DNA from: an uncultured Thermoguttaceae bacterium
GTDB lineage: Bacteria; Planctomycetota; Planctomycetia; Pirellulales; Thermoguttaceae
Direction of reading: 5' to 3'
Assembly: GCA_937951625.1 (NCBI GenBank)
Contig: CALFBP010000030.1
Location: 1-53,487, forward strand
Length of the DNA stretch: 53,487 bases
This document shows, piece after piece, positions 1 through 7,382 of the stretch (the first letter of the stretch is position 1; the number at the start of each line of letters is the position of its first letter). The notes under the pieces were generated by a model. The model was not told the origin of the DNA. It made no database searches and saw only the letters and a program-made list of their open reading frames with translations. The position numbers were made by a program, and so were the translations under genes.

Positions 1-5
1 CTTGC

Positions 6-473
6 TCACTGCGGCGTGGCCGGGACAGGATACGGGACGGGCAGCCACGGAAACCACGTCGGGTTCGGCAGACGCCCGAGGCCATAAGGATTGCTCCACG
101 CCCCAAACGGTAGGGTCCAAGGGCCCTGGGGATTCCCCCAAGGACCATAGGGCGTGGCCCCGGCTCGATAGGGAAACAGCCATTCGCCATACGGTCGGAT
201 GGACTCGCCTTGCCCCCAGGTCTGCACCGTGTGGGTAAAGTCATACGTCCCGCCAACCTCGAAACCGCTCCGGCTGTGCCGGTAAACGCTTTCTTGGAAC
301 GTAGGATCGGTGCGGACATAGGCCGTTTTCTCGGCGGCGAATTGGTTTACCCGGCTGCCCGTCGCAGGGTCGTGCGTGAAGTAAGACGCTCGGAAAATCC
401 AACTCTCGGCCGCCAGCAAACTGGCCGGGCCGAGCGTTGCTAAGGCGACAGCCAGAACCACACGCCGCATCAT
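6..473 (-). CDS. small secreted protein rich in Pro, Gly, Trp and Tyr, function unknown
   Basis: The product is 155 residues long. I chose the ATG at 473 because an AGGAGGG ribosome-binding site lies 8 bases upstream and the protein then opens with MMRR followed by a hydrophobic stretch ending in LLAAES, a typical Sec signal peptide. The longer reading from 548 lacks that logic. The mature part has a short region containing FRASYFTHDPATG and then a C-terminal half made of imperfect repeats around P-Y/F-G-x-W and W-x-N-P. This suggests an extended surface or envelope protein. It follows the lipoprotein gene by 19 bases and is probably cotranscribed with it. I do not recognise a named family. 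The stop codon lies five bases inside the window edge, so the gene is complete. Confidence 0.7.
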   Translation of the reverse strand: MMRRVVLAVALATLGPASLLAAESWIFRASYFTHDPATGSRVNQFAAEKTAYVRTDPTFQESVYRHSRSGFEVGGTYDFTHTVQTWGQGESIRPYGEWLFPYRAGATPYGPWGNPQGPWTLPFGAWSNPYGLGRLPNPTWFPWLPVPYPVPATPQ

Positions 474-492
474 CCGACTTGCCCTCCTCGAT

Positions 493-1098
493 TCATTGCC
501 TTTGCGTGTGTTCCACGCACAATTGTTCCTGTTCCGGAATGTACACATAGCGGTCGCCTGGCGGCAGGTCCGGCAATTTGATCCGGTTCTCCTTAATGAT
601 CTTCTCCATGAACTCCTCGTGCGACTTGGGCGCGGAGCCGTTCATCGCCTTGTACAACCGCATCGCGTCGGCGACCTGGATATCGAACGTGATCCGGTCC
701 CTGGCCTGAAAGTACGTTTGAACGGGCACCGTGACCGGGGCCATGATCGCCCCGCCGCCGTAATCGCGTCCCTGTTTTCCTACGCCGGCCTGGGCTTTTT
801 CGAGATTCGGTTTCGGCGAGGATGCCGCTGGGGCAGGCGAGGCCGGTTGAACCCCTTGGGGCCCGGCCATCAAATCCATCGGCGCCACGCCCGCGGCCGC
901 CGATGCCGCGGCCATGTTGGTGGTCATCCCCGATTGCGTCGGTGCGGACGGCTGCCCGGGCGTAAGCGAGGATTTTGACGCGGGTACGGTGGCAGCTTGA
1001 GGATTGCCCGATGCCGCCGGCGGCGGGGGAGCGGGCTCATAACCACAACCCAAAATCAACCCCAATTGCAACACTGCCAAAATGATCAAGGCTCGCAT
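493..1098 (-). CDS. putative lipoprotein with Pro/Ala-rich linker
   Basis: The product is 201 residues long. It begins with a hydrophobic signal and a lipobox (LILGC), so the Cys at residue 18 is the predicted lipidation site. A low-complexity Pro/Ala/Ser/Gln segment occupies roughly residues 22-100 and should be a flexible linker. A compact C-terminal domain follows (about residues 125-195, containing KSHEEFMEKIIKEN and PPGDRYVYIPE). The start is supported by an AAAGGAGA site just upstream. Lipoproteins with a disordered linker and a small C-terminal domain are common in planctomycete envelopes, but I cannot name a function. It lies between surE and the small secreted protein on the same strand. 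Confidence 0.75.
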   Translation of the reverse strand: MRALIILAVLQLGLILGCGYEPAPPPPAASGNPQAATVPASKSSLTPGQPSAPTQSGMTTNMAAASAAAGVAPMDLMAGPQGVQPASPAPAASSPKPNLEKAQAGVGKQGRDYGGGAIMAPVTVPVQTYFQARDRITFDIQVADAMRLYKAMNGSAPKSHEEFMEKIIKENRIKLPDLPPGDRYVYIPEQEQLCVEHTQRQ

Positions 1099-1154
1099 CG
1101 CGAATCTCCTTTCCCACCCCGCGAGTGTGGCAACTTGCCCTAACTACCGCGGCC

Positions 1155-1172
1155 CTGACGGAGCGCCGTCAG
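1155..1172 (-). terminator. stem-loop between surE and the lipoprotein gene
   Basis: A perfect 7-bp inverted repeat (CTGACGG / CCGTCAG) with a 4-base loop lies in the 112-base gap. On the minus strand it can be extended by GCGG/CCGC across a 2-base bulge. No T-tract follows on the minus strand, so it is at best a weak terminator or a processing/attenuation hairpin. Confidence 0.3.
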
Positions 1173-1210
1173 CCGCCACACCCCCGATTTTTTTGTACGG
1201 ATTGGCTCAA

Positions 1211-2068
1211 TCACTCAGTCCCCGACTTCTGCGGTCTTCGCAGCAAGGGACGCCGCGCGGCGATCGTCTTGGGGTCCGACTGGCCGCCGTCCGCGGCGGT
1301 TTGCGTTGCCCCCAGGCGAAAGTTCCATCCCTGCATTTCCGCCAGCACCGCGTTCTTTGTCATGTTGTAATCCAAGGGCGTCACCGTGATGACCCCTTGC
1401 TTGAGCGCGGTCAGGTCGGTCTGCTGCTGGCCCAAGCGAGGCGGTGGCTCGCCTGTTGCCCAGTAATACGGCCTCCCCCACGGATCGACTCTCCGCTCGA
1501 ATCGGTCGCCATAATGTGTCACATCCATGGGCACGGCGCGGACTTCCGGGTTGCCGGTCAAAGCCACTGTGGGAATGTTGATGTTGTACAGTTGGGGACC
1601 AAGAGTGCTGTGCTCGAGAATTTGAGCAATCAGAGCTCGCGCAACAGCGGCGGCCTTGTCGAACCGGGCGTGCTCGTTGAATTCCAGCGAAACCGCCACG
1701 CTGGTAATCCCGAAAAAAGCCCCCTCGATGGCCGCGGCGACCGTCCCCGAATACAACACGTTGATTCCCGCGTTCAGGCCACTGTTGATTCCACTGACCA
1801 CCAATTGGGGCCGCTGAGGGCACAATTCCGCGATCGCGATACGCACGCAGTCGGCCGGGCTGCCCTCCACTGCCCATCCCCAGCGCTGGTCATTTTCCCA
1901 GACCTCCTTCACAATCAGCGGCGTCAGATAGGTAATTGCGTGCCCTACGCCACTTTGTTCCGTGGCGGGAGCCACGACGTATACCTCTCCCAGTTCGCGC
2001 AGCTCCCCGTACATCGCCGCCAAACCGGGCGCGTAAATCCCGTCGTCGTTCGTGAGTAAGATTTGCAC
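1211..2068 (-). CDS. surE: 5'/3'-nucleotidase SurE
   Basis: SurE removes phosphate from nucleoside 5'- and 3'-monophosphates using a divalent metal and is linked to stationary-phase survival. The protein shows the N-terminal ILLTNDDG motif with its metal-binding Asp pair, then SGVGHAITY, GSPADCVRIA and the long glycine-rich stretch VVSGINSGLNAG with the conserved Asn, all in the family order. I placed the start at the GTG at 2068 because SurE proteins normally begin two or three residues before ILLTNDDG, giving 285 residues. An alternative start at 2161 would add 31 residues with no family counterpart. The C-terminus after about residue 250 is longer and less conserved than in short SurE proteins. 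Confidence 0.93.
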   Translation of the reverse strand: MQILLTNDDGIYAPGLAAMYGELRELGEVYVVAPATEQSGVGHAITYLTPLIVKEVWENDQRWGWAVEGSPADCVRIAIAELCPQRPQLVVSGINSGLNAGINVLYSGTVAAAIEGAFFGITSVAVSLEFNEHARFDKAAAVARALIAQILEHSTLGPQLYNINIPTVALTGNPEVRAVPMDVTHYGDRFERRVDPWGRPYYWATGEPPPRLGQQQTDLTALKQGVITVTPLDYNMTKNAVLAEMQGWNFRLGATQTAADGGQSDPKTIAARRPLLRRPQKSGTE

Positions 2069-2161
2069 TCGAGTTCCGTCTTCCCGAAACGATCCGAGGC
2101 GGCCCCGGAGATCTTCCCTGCGCCCCAACTCCACTATAACCACGAAGGTTTCTGTATTCAA

Positions 2162-2880
2162 TTCCCGACACCGCCGCCGGCCTGCAAGACAAGCTCACGC
2201 TCTGAAGCTGAACTTGAAACGTGAATTTTCAATCATGTCGAGCGCCGGCCGACACCGGCCAAGATGCACAGACACCCAAACTCGACGGCGTTCACGTTGC
2301 GAAATCCGCGGAGGCGGAGGCCGCCCAGTTGCGCCGACTGTCCCTCAAGTCGCGTACCTGTGGAACACGACTCACCACAGCCGGGGACCGCGCGTCCTGC
2401 CTGAGCCGCCAGCACCGGGCGGGAGGACCAGCCGTCCGAAAGCCGGCGGGCTCCTCCAAGCAAACGCCCTGCAAACGCTCCGTCGCGGAGAAAAGCGGAT
2501 CTACCCCTCGGGGCAGATCGTGCGCTGGCCAAGAGAACGGTTTAAGATGCGGAGATTAGCAAAGCCCGCTTGACTAAACCGATCGAACATGATTGGTCGT
2601 TCAATGCTAAGCCAACCGGCCTGCTAACGATTTGGCAGTGCGACGAGTTGCCATGACGACCCGCCGACCAAGCGGAAGAGATCCTATCGGGTGACTACTA
2701 TCCACCCAATCAAGCGGAATGTGGGGATCCTGATCGGTGACGCGCCGGTATCACAAACTCCGACGCAGCAAACGGCAGAGTGGCACAGCATCTTGCGGAA
2801 ATTTCCAAGTCAACCTATTCCGCAATGCTTTTCCTTGAAAAATCTTGCGATTCCATTCCGAGGTATAAACCCCCCAAAGG
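2162..2880. other. gene-free region with a candidate structured RNA
   Basis: No convincing protein gene lies here. Open frames on both strands between about 2230 and 2570 have no recognisable domains and look like GC-rich chance frames. The stretch 2340-2388 can form an H-type pseudoknot: CTGTGG pairs with CCACAG, AGTCG pairs with CGACT in interleaved order, and GTCCC/GGGAC encloses both. A neighbouring strong hairpin closes with GGAGGA/TCCTCC at 2422-2457. Either strand could carry the RNA. I could not match it to tmRNA, RNase P, SRP, 6S or a known riboswitch from memory. The part from 2580 to 2880 is AT-richer and shows nothing further. Confidence 0.25.
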
Positions 2881-2954
2881 TAGCGGCGGTAGGACTCGAA
2901 CCTACGACACGCGGATTATGATTCCGCTGCTCTAACCAACTGAGCTACGCCGCC
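2881..2954 (-). tRNA. tRNA-Met (CAU), probably elongator
   Basis: The 74-base cloverleaf reads clearly on the minus strand: acceptor GGCGGCG with CGCCGCT (G1 pairs with U72 as a wobble), D-arm GCTC/GAGC, anticodon stem GCGGA/TCCGC around loop ATCATAA with anticodon CAT, and T-arm GTAGG/CCTAC around TTCGAGT. The discriminator is A, and the 3' CCA is not encoded (ACCT follows). The anticodon stem lacks the three G-C pairs of initiator tRNA. A CAU tRNA could also be the lysidine-modified tRNA-Ile2, but the overall sequence resembles elongator tRNA-Met. Confidence 0.93.
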
Positions 2955-3300
2955 TAAGTTTTTTTATGTTAACCTGAGTGCGAAGTTATATCGACAAATC
3001 CTGCCTTCGTCTCTCCCGGAGTGATGGGAGCGAGAGAATGGCTGGTATCGTGCCTCCGCTTCAATATAGTAGCGTAGTCGCGGCACCTCTACAATGGCCG
3101 GGCCCACCGAAACTGTGTCGTAACATTGTCCATCGCCAGTCAGCCAGGATTGGTCATTTGCGGTTCGTTGAGCTGCACCCGGCTCGGCACGCTTGGTTCT
3201 ACTGAACAGCTCATTTGCCTTCAACGTGGACGAATCCGTAGACTTTTTCAATCGAAAACATCCTTGACAACCTGGCTAGGATTTTAGTAGTCTGCAACTC
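2955..3300. other. intergenic region upstream of the TetR regulator
   Basis: I see no protein gene. A TTGACA hexamer at 3264-3269 with a possible TAGTCT at 3288-3293 (18-base spacer) could be the promoter of the efflux operon. The start of the palindromic operator lies directly downstream. The match of the -10 element is weak. Confidence 0.25.
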
Positions 3301-3333
3301 AAGCAAACGTTTGATTAAAACGTTTGTTTGCTT
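3301..3333 (+). promoter_or_regulatory. predicted CecR/TetR operator upstream of the efflux operon
   Basis: The sequence contains the perfect palindrome CAAACGTTTG at 3304-3313 and a near-identical copy AAAACGTTTG at 3317-3326, 13 bases apart, framed by AAGCAAAC at the left and GTTTGCTT at the right. The element sits 34 bases before the TetR start codon and just downstream of a possible promoter. This is where an autoregulating TetR-type repressor would bind. Assignment to this regulator is inference. Confidence 0.6.
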
Positions 3334-3366
3334 CGCGTGATTGATTTATTAAGCGATGAAGGCTTG

Positions 3367-4023
3367 ATGTCTGAGCGTTTGGACGATACGCGGGTGCGTC
3401 TAATCGAGGCCGCCGGTGAAGTGTTCGCGGAGCGAGGCTTCCGGGCGGCTACGGTGCGCGAGATCTGTCGTCGCGCAAAGGCTAACGTGGCGGCGGTAAA
3501 CTACTACTTTGGCGACAAGCAGCGATTGTACGAAGAAGTCTTGCGGTACGCGCATCGGAGCCTTGTCGAGCGGGACTTGCCGGAGTGGCCGCCAGGCACC
3601 TCGGCGGAGGACAAACTGCGCGGTTTCGTCGAATTGATGTTGGCCGACATGGACTACGAGGGCTCGCCAACTTGGAAGCGGCGGTTGATGATGCGTGAAA
3701 TGACGGATCGCACCGAGGCCTGTCTCAACGCCATGCATGACTTCATCCAGCCGCGAAAGGAGGCGCTGGGGGCCATCCTGGGTGAGCTCCTCCCTCCGAG
3801 TGTTTCGGAGGCAGATCAGAACTTGATTGCATTGAGCATCATCAGCCAATGTATGCTGCACCGGATTCATTGGCCGGTGGTGAAATTGATGGTCGGCGAT
3901 GCCATGTTCCAGTCGTTCGACCAGGCAAGGCTGACTGACCACATCACCCGGTTCTCGTTGGCGGCCTTGGGGTGTGGGCCGCCAGTGATCGAGCTTGCCG
4001 CAGCGGAAAGGGCGACGGTATGA
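3367..4023 (+). CDS. TetR-family transcriptional regulator, CecR (YbiH) type
   Basis: The 218-residue protein has the TetR N-terminal helix-turn-helix at roughly residues 10-55 (RLIEAAGEVFAERGF, then TVREICRRA and NVAAVNYYFGDK). Its C-terminal domain (HDFIQPRKEALGAILGELL, ending in HRIHWPVVKLM) resembles the ligand domain of the CecR/YbiH subfamily. I chose the ATG at 3367, preceded by GAAGG, rather than a TTG at 3328 that overlaps the operator. Its stop overlaps the next gene by four bases (ATGA), so the regulator heads the operon. In E. coli, CecR controls an HlyD-type adaptor and ABC-exporter operon, the same partner types as here. The inducer is unknown. Confidence 0.9.
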   Translation: MSERLDDTRVRLIEAAGEVFAERGFRAATVREICRRAKANVAAVNYYFGDKQRLYEEVLRYAHRSLVERDLPEWPPGTSAEDKLRGFVELMLADMDYEGSPTWKRRLMMREMTDRTEACLNAMHDFIQPRKEALGAILGELLPPSVSEADQNLIALSIISQCMLHRIHWPVVKLMVGDAMFQSFDQARLTDHITRFSLAALGCGPPVIELAAAERATV

Positions 4024-5207
4024 GCATGATTCAGGATCGATTGGACTCTCGGCCCAACACATCGAATATATTGAGTGAACGTGTTCAGTCGCTTCGCTTG
4101 CCGAAAGAAAGCGAAATGCGCCGGGGACAGGGAACGTGGCTCCCCTGGACTTTCTGCTTCTTGTTTGCGGGGGCCACCGCGGTGTTGGCGTTTCTCCTTG
4201 TAAGTCGCCAGCCAGCCGAGGCGCGGGTACCGGCCACAGAAATCCAAGGCCAGCCCGCATCTCAAGATAAGGCATCGCAAACCGCCCCGTCCGGCAATAT
4301 TGTCCTGGACTCCAAGGGCTATATCGTGCCGGTCCGGCAGATTCTCGTCAGCCCGAAGGTCAGCGGGATGATCGTCAAGTCGTACATTTTGGAAGGGCGT
4401 CGGGTGAATAAGGGCGACGTGCTGGCGGAGCTGGAGGACGTGGACTACCAGGCCGATGTCCGCCGGGCTCAGGCCACTTTGGAGCTGGCGCGTCACCGGC
4501 TTTCTGAAATCGAGACCAATCGCCCGAAAGAGGTGGGCGCGGCGGAGGCCGAGTTGGAGGAGGCCCGGGCCCAATTCGCTCAGGCCCAATCCGATTTCGA
4601 ACGCAGCAAGGAACTCGTGAAGAGCCGGACCGCGATCTCGCAACAGGAATTTGAACTGGCTCAAAGCAAGTACCTCGCGCAGCAGCAACGCGTCAAACGC
4701 CTGGAGTATGCCTTGCAGCTCATGGAAAGCTCGCGGCTGAAGCGGATTGCCGCGGCCCAGGCCGAGGTCCGACAGGCCGAGGCCGAGTTGGCCAAGGCCC
4801 AATGGCGTTTGGAAAACTGCACGATTCGGGCCCCGATCACCGGTACAATCCTCAAGAAGAACGCCGAAGAAGGCAACATCGTCAATCCCATCGCCTTCAA
4901 CGGCTCCTTCAGCCTTTGCGACTTGGCCGACTTGTCCGATTTGGAGGTCGAGCTGACGATCCAGGAACGCGACATCTCCAAGGTCCGGGTCGGTCAAAAG
5001 TGCAAGGTCCGGGCCGAGGCGTTTCCTGATCGGGTTTATGATGGCGTCGTATCGCGCCTCATGCCGATTGCCGACCGAGCCAAGGGCGCCATCCCGGTTC
5101 GTGTCAAAGTCACGGTTCCCCGCGAAGAAGAAGGAGTGTACCTCAAACCCGAGATGGGCGCGCTGGTCTCCTTCCTGAACGATCCCAACCAAGAGGAAAT
5201 TAAATAG
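4020..5207 (+). CDS. HlyD/AcrA-family periplasmic adaptor subunit
   Basis: The 395-residue protein has one membrane anchor at about residues 41-62, a biotinyl-lipoyl-like half-motif around residues 95-130 (SPKVSGMIVKSYILEG), and a long alpha-helical coiled-coil hairpin rich in Ala, Glu and Arg. The second lipoyl half (CTIRAPITGTIL) and a beta-barrel region (VELTIQERDISKVRVGQ) follow. This is the standard layout of adaptors that join an inner-membrane transporter to an outer-membrane channel or hand substrates across the periplasm. The ATG overlaps the TetR stop, so the two are translationally coupled. It resembles E. coli YbhG in size, layout and company. No outer-membrane TolC-type gene is in the window. 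Confidence 0.9.
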   Translation: MSMIQDRLDSRPNTSNILSERVQSLRLPKESEMRRGQGTWLPWTFCFLFAGATAVLAFLLVSRQPAEARVPATEIQGQPASQDKASQTAPSGNIVLDSKGYIVPVRQILVSPKVSGMIVKSYILEGRRVNKGDVLAELEDVDYQADVRRAQATLELARHRLSEIETNRPKEVGAAEAELEEARAQFAQAQSDFERSKELVKSRTAISQQEFELAQSKYLAQQQRVKRLEYALQLMESSRLKRIAAAQAEVRQAEAELAKAQWRLENCTIRAPITGTILKKNAEEGNIVNPIAFNGSFSLCDLADLSDLEVELTIQERDISKVRVGQKCKVRAEAFPDRVYDGVVSRLMPIADRAKGAIPVRVKVTVPREEEGVYLKPEMGALVSFLNDPNQEEIK

Positions 5208-5370
5208 CATCGGAGCACGAGGCAGGATCGAAACGACTGATTGGCAGCAAGATGCAAGGCGGGAGACGGATGGGCGACAGGAGTCGATCGTGTGGCGACG
5301 AGCGTTTTCGGCCAACACGCAACCCGACTCTCGCATTCTTTTTGAACCTCTACAATCCTGAAGCTTGACT

Positions 5371-6066
5371 ATGGCTGAAACGAATGGAGCGATCGTTCGC
5401 GTTCGTGGTGTCCACAAGTATTTCCGCCGCGGAAGCGAGCGCTTGGACGTGCTTCAAGACCTGACCTTGGAGGTGCCCGAGGGCGAGTATCTAGGCCTGA
5501 TGGGGCCGAGCGGCTCAGGCAAGACCACGCTGTTGAACCTGATTGCCGGATTGGATCGTCCGAGCGAGGGCGAGGTCTGGGTCGGCGGGCAATTGATCTC
5601 CGCGATGTCCGAGGCGCAATTGGCGCGATGGCGGACCAGGAATATCGGCTTCATTTTCCAGTTTTATCACTTGCTGCCGGTGCTCTCCGCTTACGAGAAC
5701 GTCGAATTGCCGCTGTTGCTTTTGGGGCTTTCGCGCAGCGAGCGGCGGCGGCAGGTAATGACCGCCTTGGAGTTGGTCGGTCTGGCCGATCGCATCCACC
5801 ATCGGCCTGGCCAGCTCTCCGGCGGCCAGCAGCAGCGGGTGGGCATCGCCCGGGCGATTGTCACCGATCCGACCCTGATTGTGGCCGACGAGCCTACCGG
5901 CGACCTCGACGCTCGAAGCGCTGAAGAGATTCTCAATCTCTTGGACGAACTTCGTCGATCGCTGCACAAGACGATCCTGCTCGTGACGCACGATCCCCGC
6001 GCGGCGGAACGTGCCGACCGCGTCTTGCATCTGCACAAAGGCCAATTGGTGGAGCAAGCCCAATGA
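5371..6066 (+). CDS. ABC transporter ATP-binding protein, MacB/LolD type
   Basis: The 231-residue ATPase carries Walker A (GPSGSGKTT, about residues 45-53), a Q-loop (FIFQFYHLLP), the signature LSGGQQQR (about 149-156), Walker B LIVADEPTGDLD (about 169-180) and an H-loop VTHDPR. The LLPVLSAYENVELPLLL segment is typical of the LolD/MacB/FtsE branch. It follows the adaptor after a 163-base gap and overlaps the first permease by four bases. It should energise the two FtsX-type permeases that follow. The ATG at 5371 gives the usual family N-terminus; a TTG two codons earlier is possible. Confidence 0.95.
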   Translation: MAETNGAIVRVRGVHKYFRRGSERLDVLQDLTLEVPEGEYLGLMGPSGSGKTTLLNLIAGLDRPSEGEVWVGGQLISAMSEAQLARWRTRNIGFIFQFYHLLPVLSAYENVELPLLLLGLSRSERRRQVMTALELVGLADRIHHRPGQLSGGQQQRVGIARAIVTDPTLIVADEPTGDLDARSAEEILNLLDELRRSLHKTILLVTHDPRAAERADRVLHLHKGQLVEQAQ

Positions 6067-7373
6067 AGATTCTCGGATTGATCCTGAAGAACATCGGGCG
6101 CAACCCGTTGCGATCGATCCTCACCGCTTTGGGCACGATGGTGCTGGTCTTCGTGGTGACCATGGTTTGGTCGGTCCTTTGGGTCTTGGATCTGATTACC
6201 GCGGAGAAGCAAGAGAACCTCAAGGCGATCGTGACGGAGCGTTGGTCCATTCCAAGCCGGTTGCCGTTCGCCTATGCTGCGCCGATCAGCGACGGAGCGG
6301 TCCGCCAGCCTGGCGACATCCGTCCTGACGATTCTATGACCTGGCAGTTCTACCTCGGCTCGCTCGATCCGAAAAACCTTACCCGCGATAGTTTCATTTT
6401 CGCCATCGCCTGCGAACCGGACAAATTGGGCAGAATCGAAAACGGCAAGTTCGTCACGATGATGGACGGTTTGGAATCGCTCTCCCCGAAGGATCAGGCG
6501 GCCCTCTTGGAGGCAATCGACCGGCTAAAGGCGAATCGGCAGGGCATCATCTTGGGTTACAACCACTTGGCGAATATCAATCGGATGACTGGCGACGTGC
6601 GCGACGTGAACATCGACCAACTCATGGGAAAACGGATCAAGTTGTTCGGCATCGGCGGATACAAGGGACTGGACCTGGAATTCGAGATCGTGGGCGTTTT
6701 CCCAGCCGGGCGGTATGACAACCTCGGGGCGTTCCACCGCGACTATTTCAACAATGCCTTAGACCAATATCCGCAAACGCACGGCGGTCGGAAACACCTC
6801 CTGGCGGATCGAAACCTGAACCTGGTCTGGCTCAAAGTGCCAAATATGGCGGCTTATAACCGCGTAAGCGCCCAGATCGACCAGTCGCCCTCCTTCCAGG
6901 ACCCGGCCGTGAAATGCGAGACCGCCTCGTCGGGGATGGCCGCCTTTTTGGAACCACTGCGCGACTTGATCTGGGGGGCAAGATACGTCTTGGCTCCCGC
7001 CTGCCTCATCACCCTATCGCTGGTCATTGCCAATGCGATCAGCATCAGTGTCCGGGAGCGGCGACCTGAGCTGGCTGTAATGAAAGTTCTGGGCTTTCGG
7101 CCGGCCCAAATCCTTTGGCTGGTGCTCGGCGAATCCCTGCTATTGGGTGCTGGGGCGGGACTGGCCAGCGCGGCCTTGACCTACGGGGTGATCAACTGGT
7201 ACTTCGACGGTTTGCGATTTCCTATCGGCTTCCTCGACCGATTCTACATCCCAATCAACGCGCTGGGATGGGGGGCAATGATTGGGGCTGTGGCTGCCCT
7301 TGTCGGGAGTTTCGTCCCAGCCTGGACTGCCCGAAGCGTGAAACCTGCCGAAGTCTTCGCTAAGGTAGCCTAG
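6063..7373 (+). CDS. ABC transporter permease, MacB/FtsX type (first)
   Basis: The 436-residue protein has a transmembrane helix near residues 18-42, a large extracytoplasmic domain, then three helices in the C-terminal FtsX domain. The loop ISVRERRPELAVMKVLGFRPAQ between the second and third helices is the diagnostic segment of MacB/LolC/FtsX permeases. The start overlaps the ATPase stop (ATGA). It probably pairs with the next permease as a heterodimer driven by the preceding ATPase, with the HlyD protein as periplasmic partner. The substrate is unknown; members of this class move lipoproteins, peptides, macrolides or siderophores. Confidence 0.92.
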   Translation: MKILGLILKNIGRNPLRSILTALGTMVLVFVVTMVWSVLWVLDLITAEKQENLKAIVTERWSIPSRLPFAYAAPISDGAVRQPGDIRPDDSMTWQFYLGSLDPKNLTRDSFIFAIACEPDKLGRIENGKFVTMMDGLESLSPKDQAALLEAIDRLKANRQGIILGYNHLANINRMTGDVRDVNIDQLMGKRIKLFGIGGYKGLDLEFEIVGVFPAGRYDNLGAFHRDYFNNALDQYPQTHGGRKHLLADRNLNLVWLKVPNMAAYNRVSAQIDQSPSFQDPAVKCETASSGMAAFLEPLRDLIWGARYVLAPACLITLSLVIANAISISVRERRPELAVMKVLGFRPAQILWLVLGESLLLGAGAGLASAALTYGVINWYFDGLRFPIGFLDRFYIPINALGWGAMIGAVAALVGSFVPAWTARSVKPAEVFAKVA

Positions 7374-7382
7374 GGAGCGATC

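Noticed and set aside
2340-2388. HDV-like or other known self-cleaving ribozyme for the pseudoknot
   Set aside because: The order of helices is a simple H-type pseudoknot without the P3 and P4 hairpins of HDV-like ribozymes, and no twister or pistol consensus was recognised.
2052-2573. Overlapping open frames on both strands in the surE-tRNA gap
   Set aside because: No ribosome-binding site of quality, no recognisable domain, composition rich in Arg/Ala/Gly as expected from chance frames in GC-rich DNA.
2691-2921. Plus-strand frame ending in AAVGLEPTTRGL
   Set aside because: The ending is the well-known artefact of translating a tRNA gene on the opposite strand.
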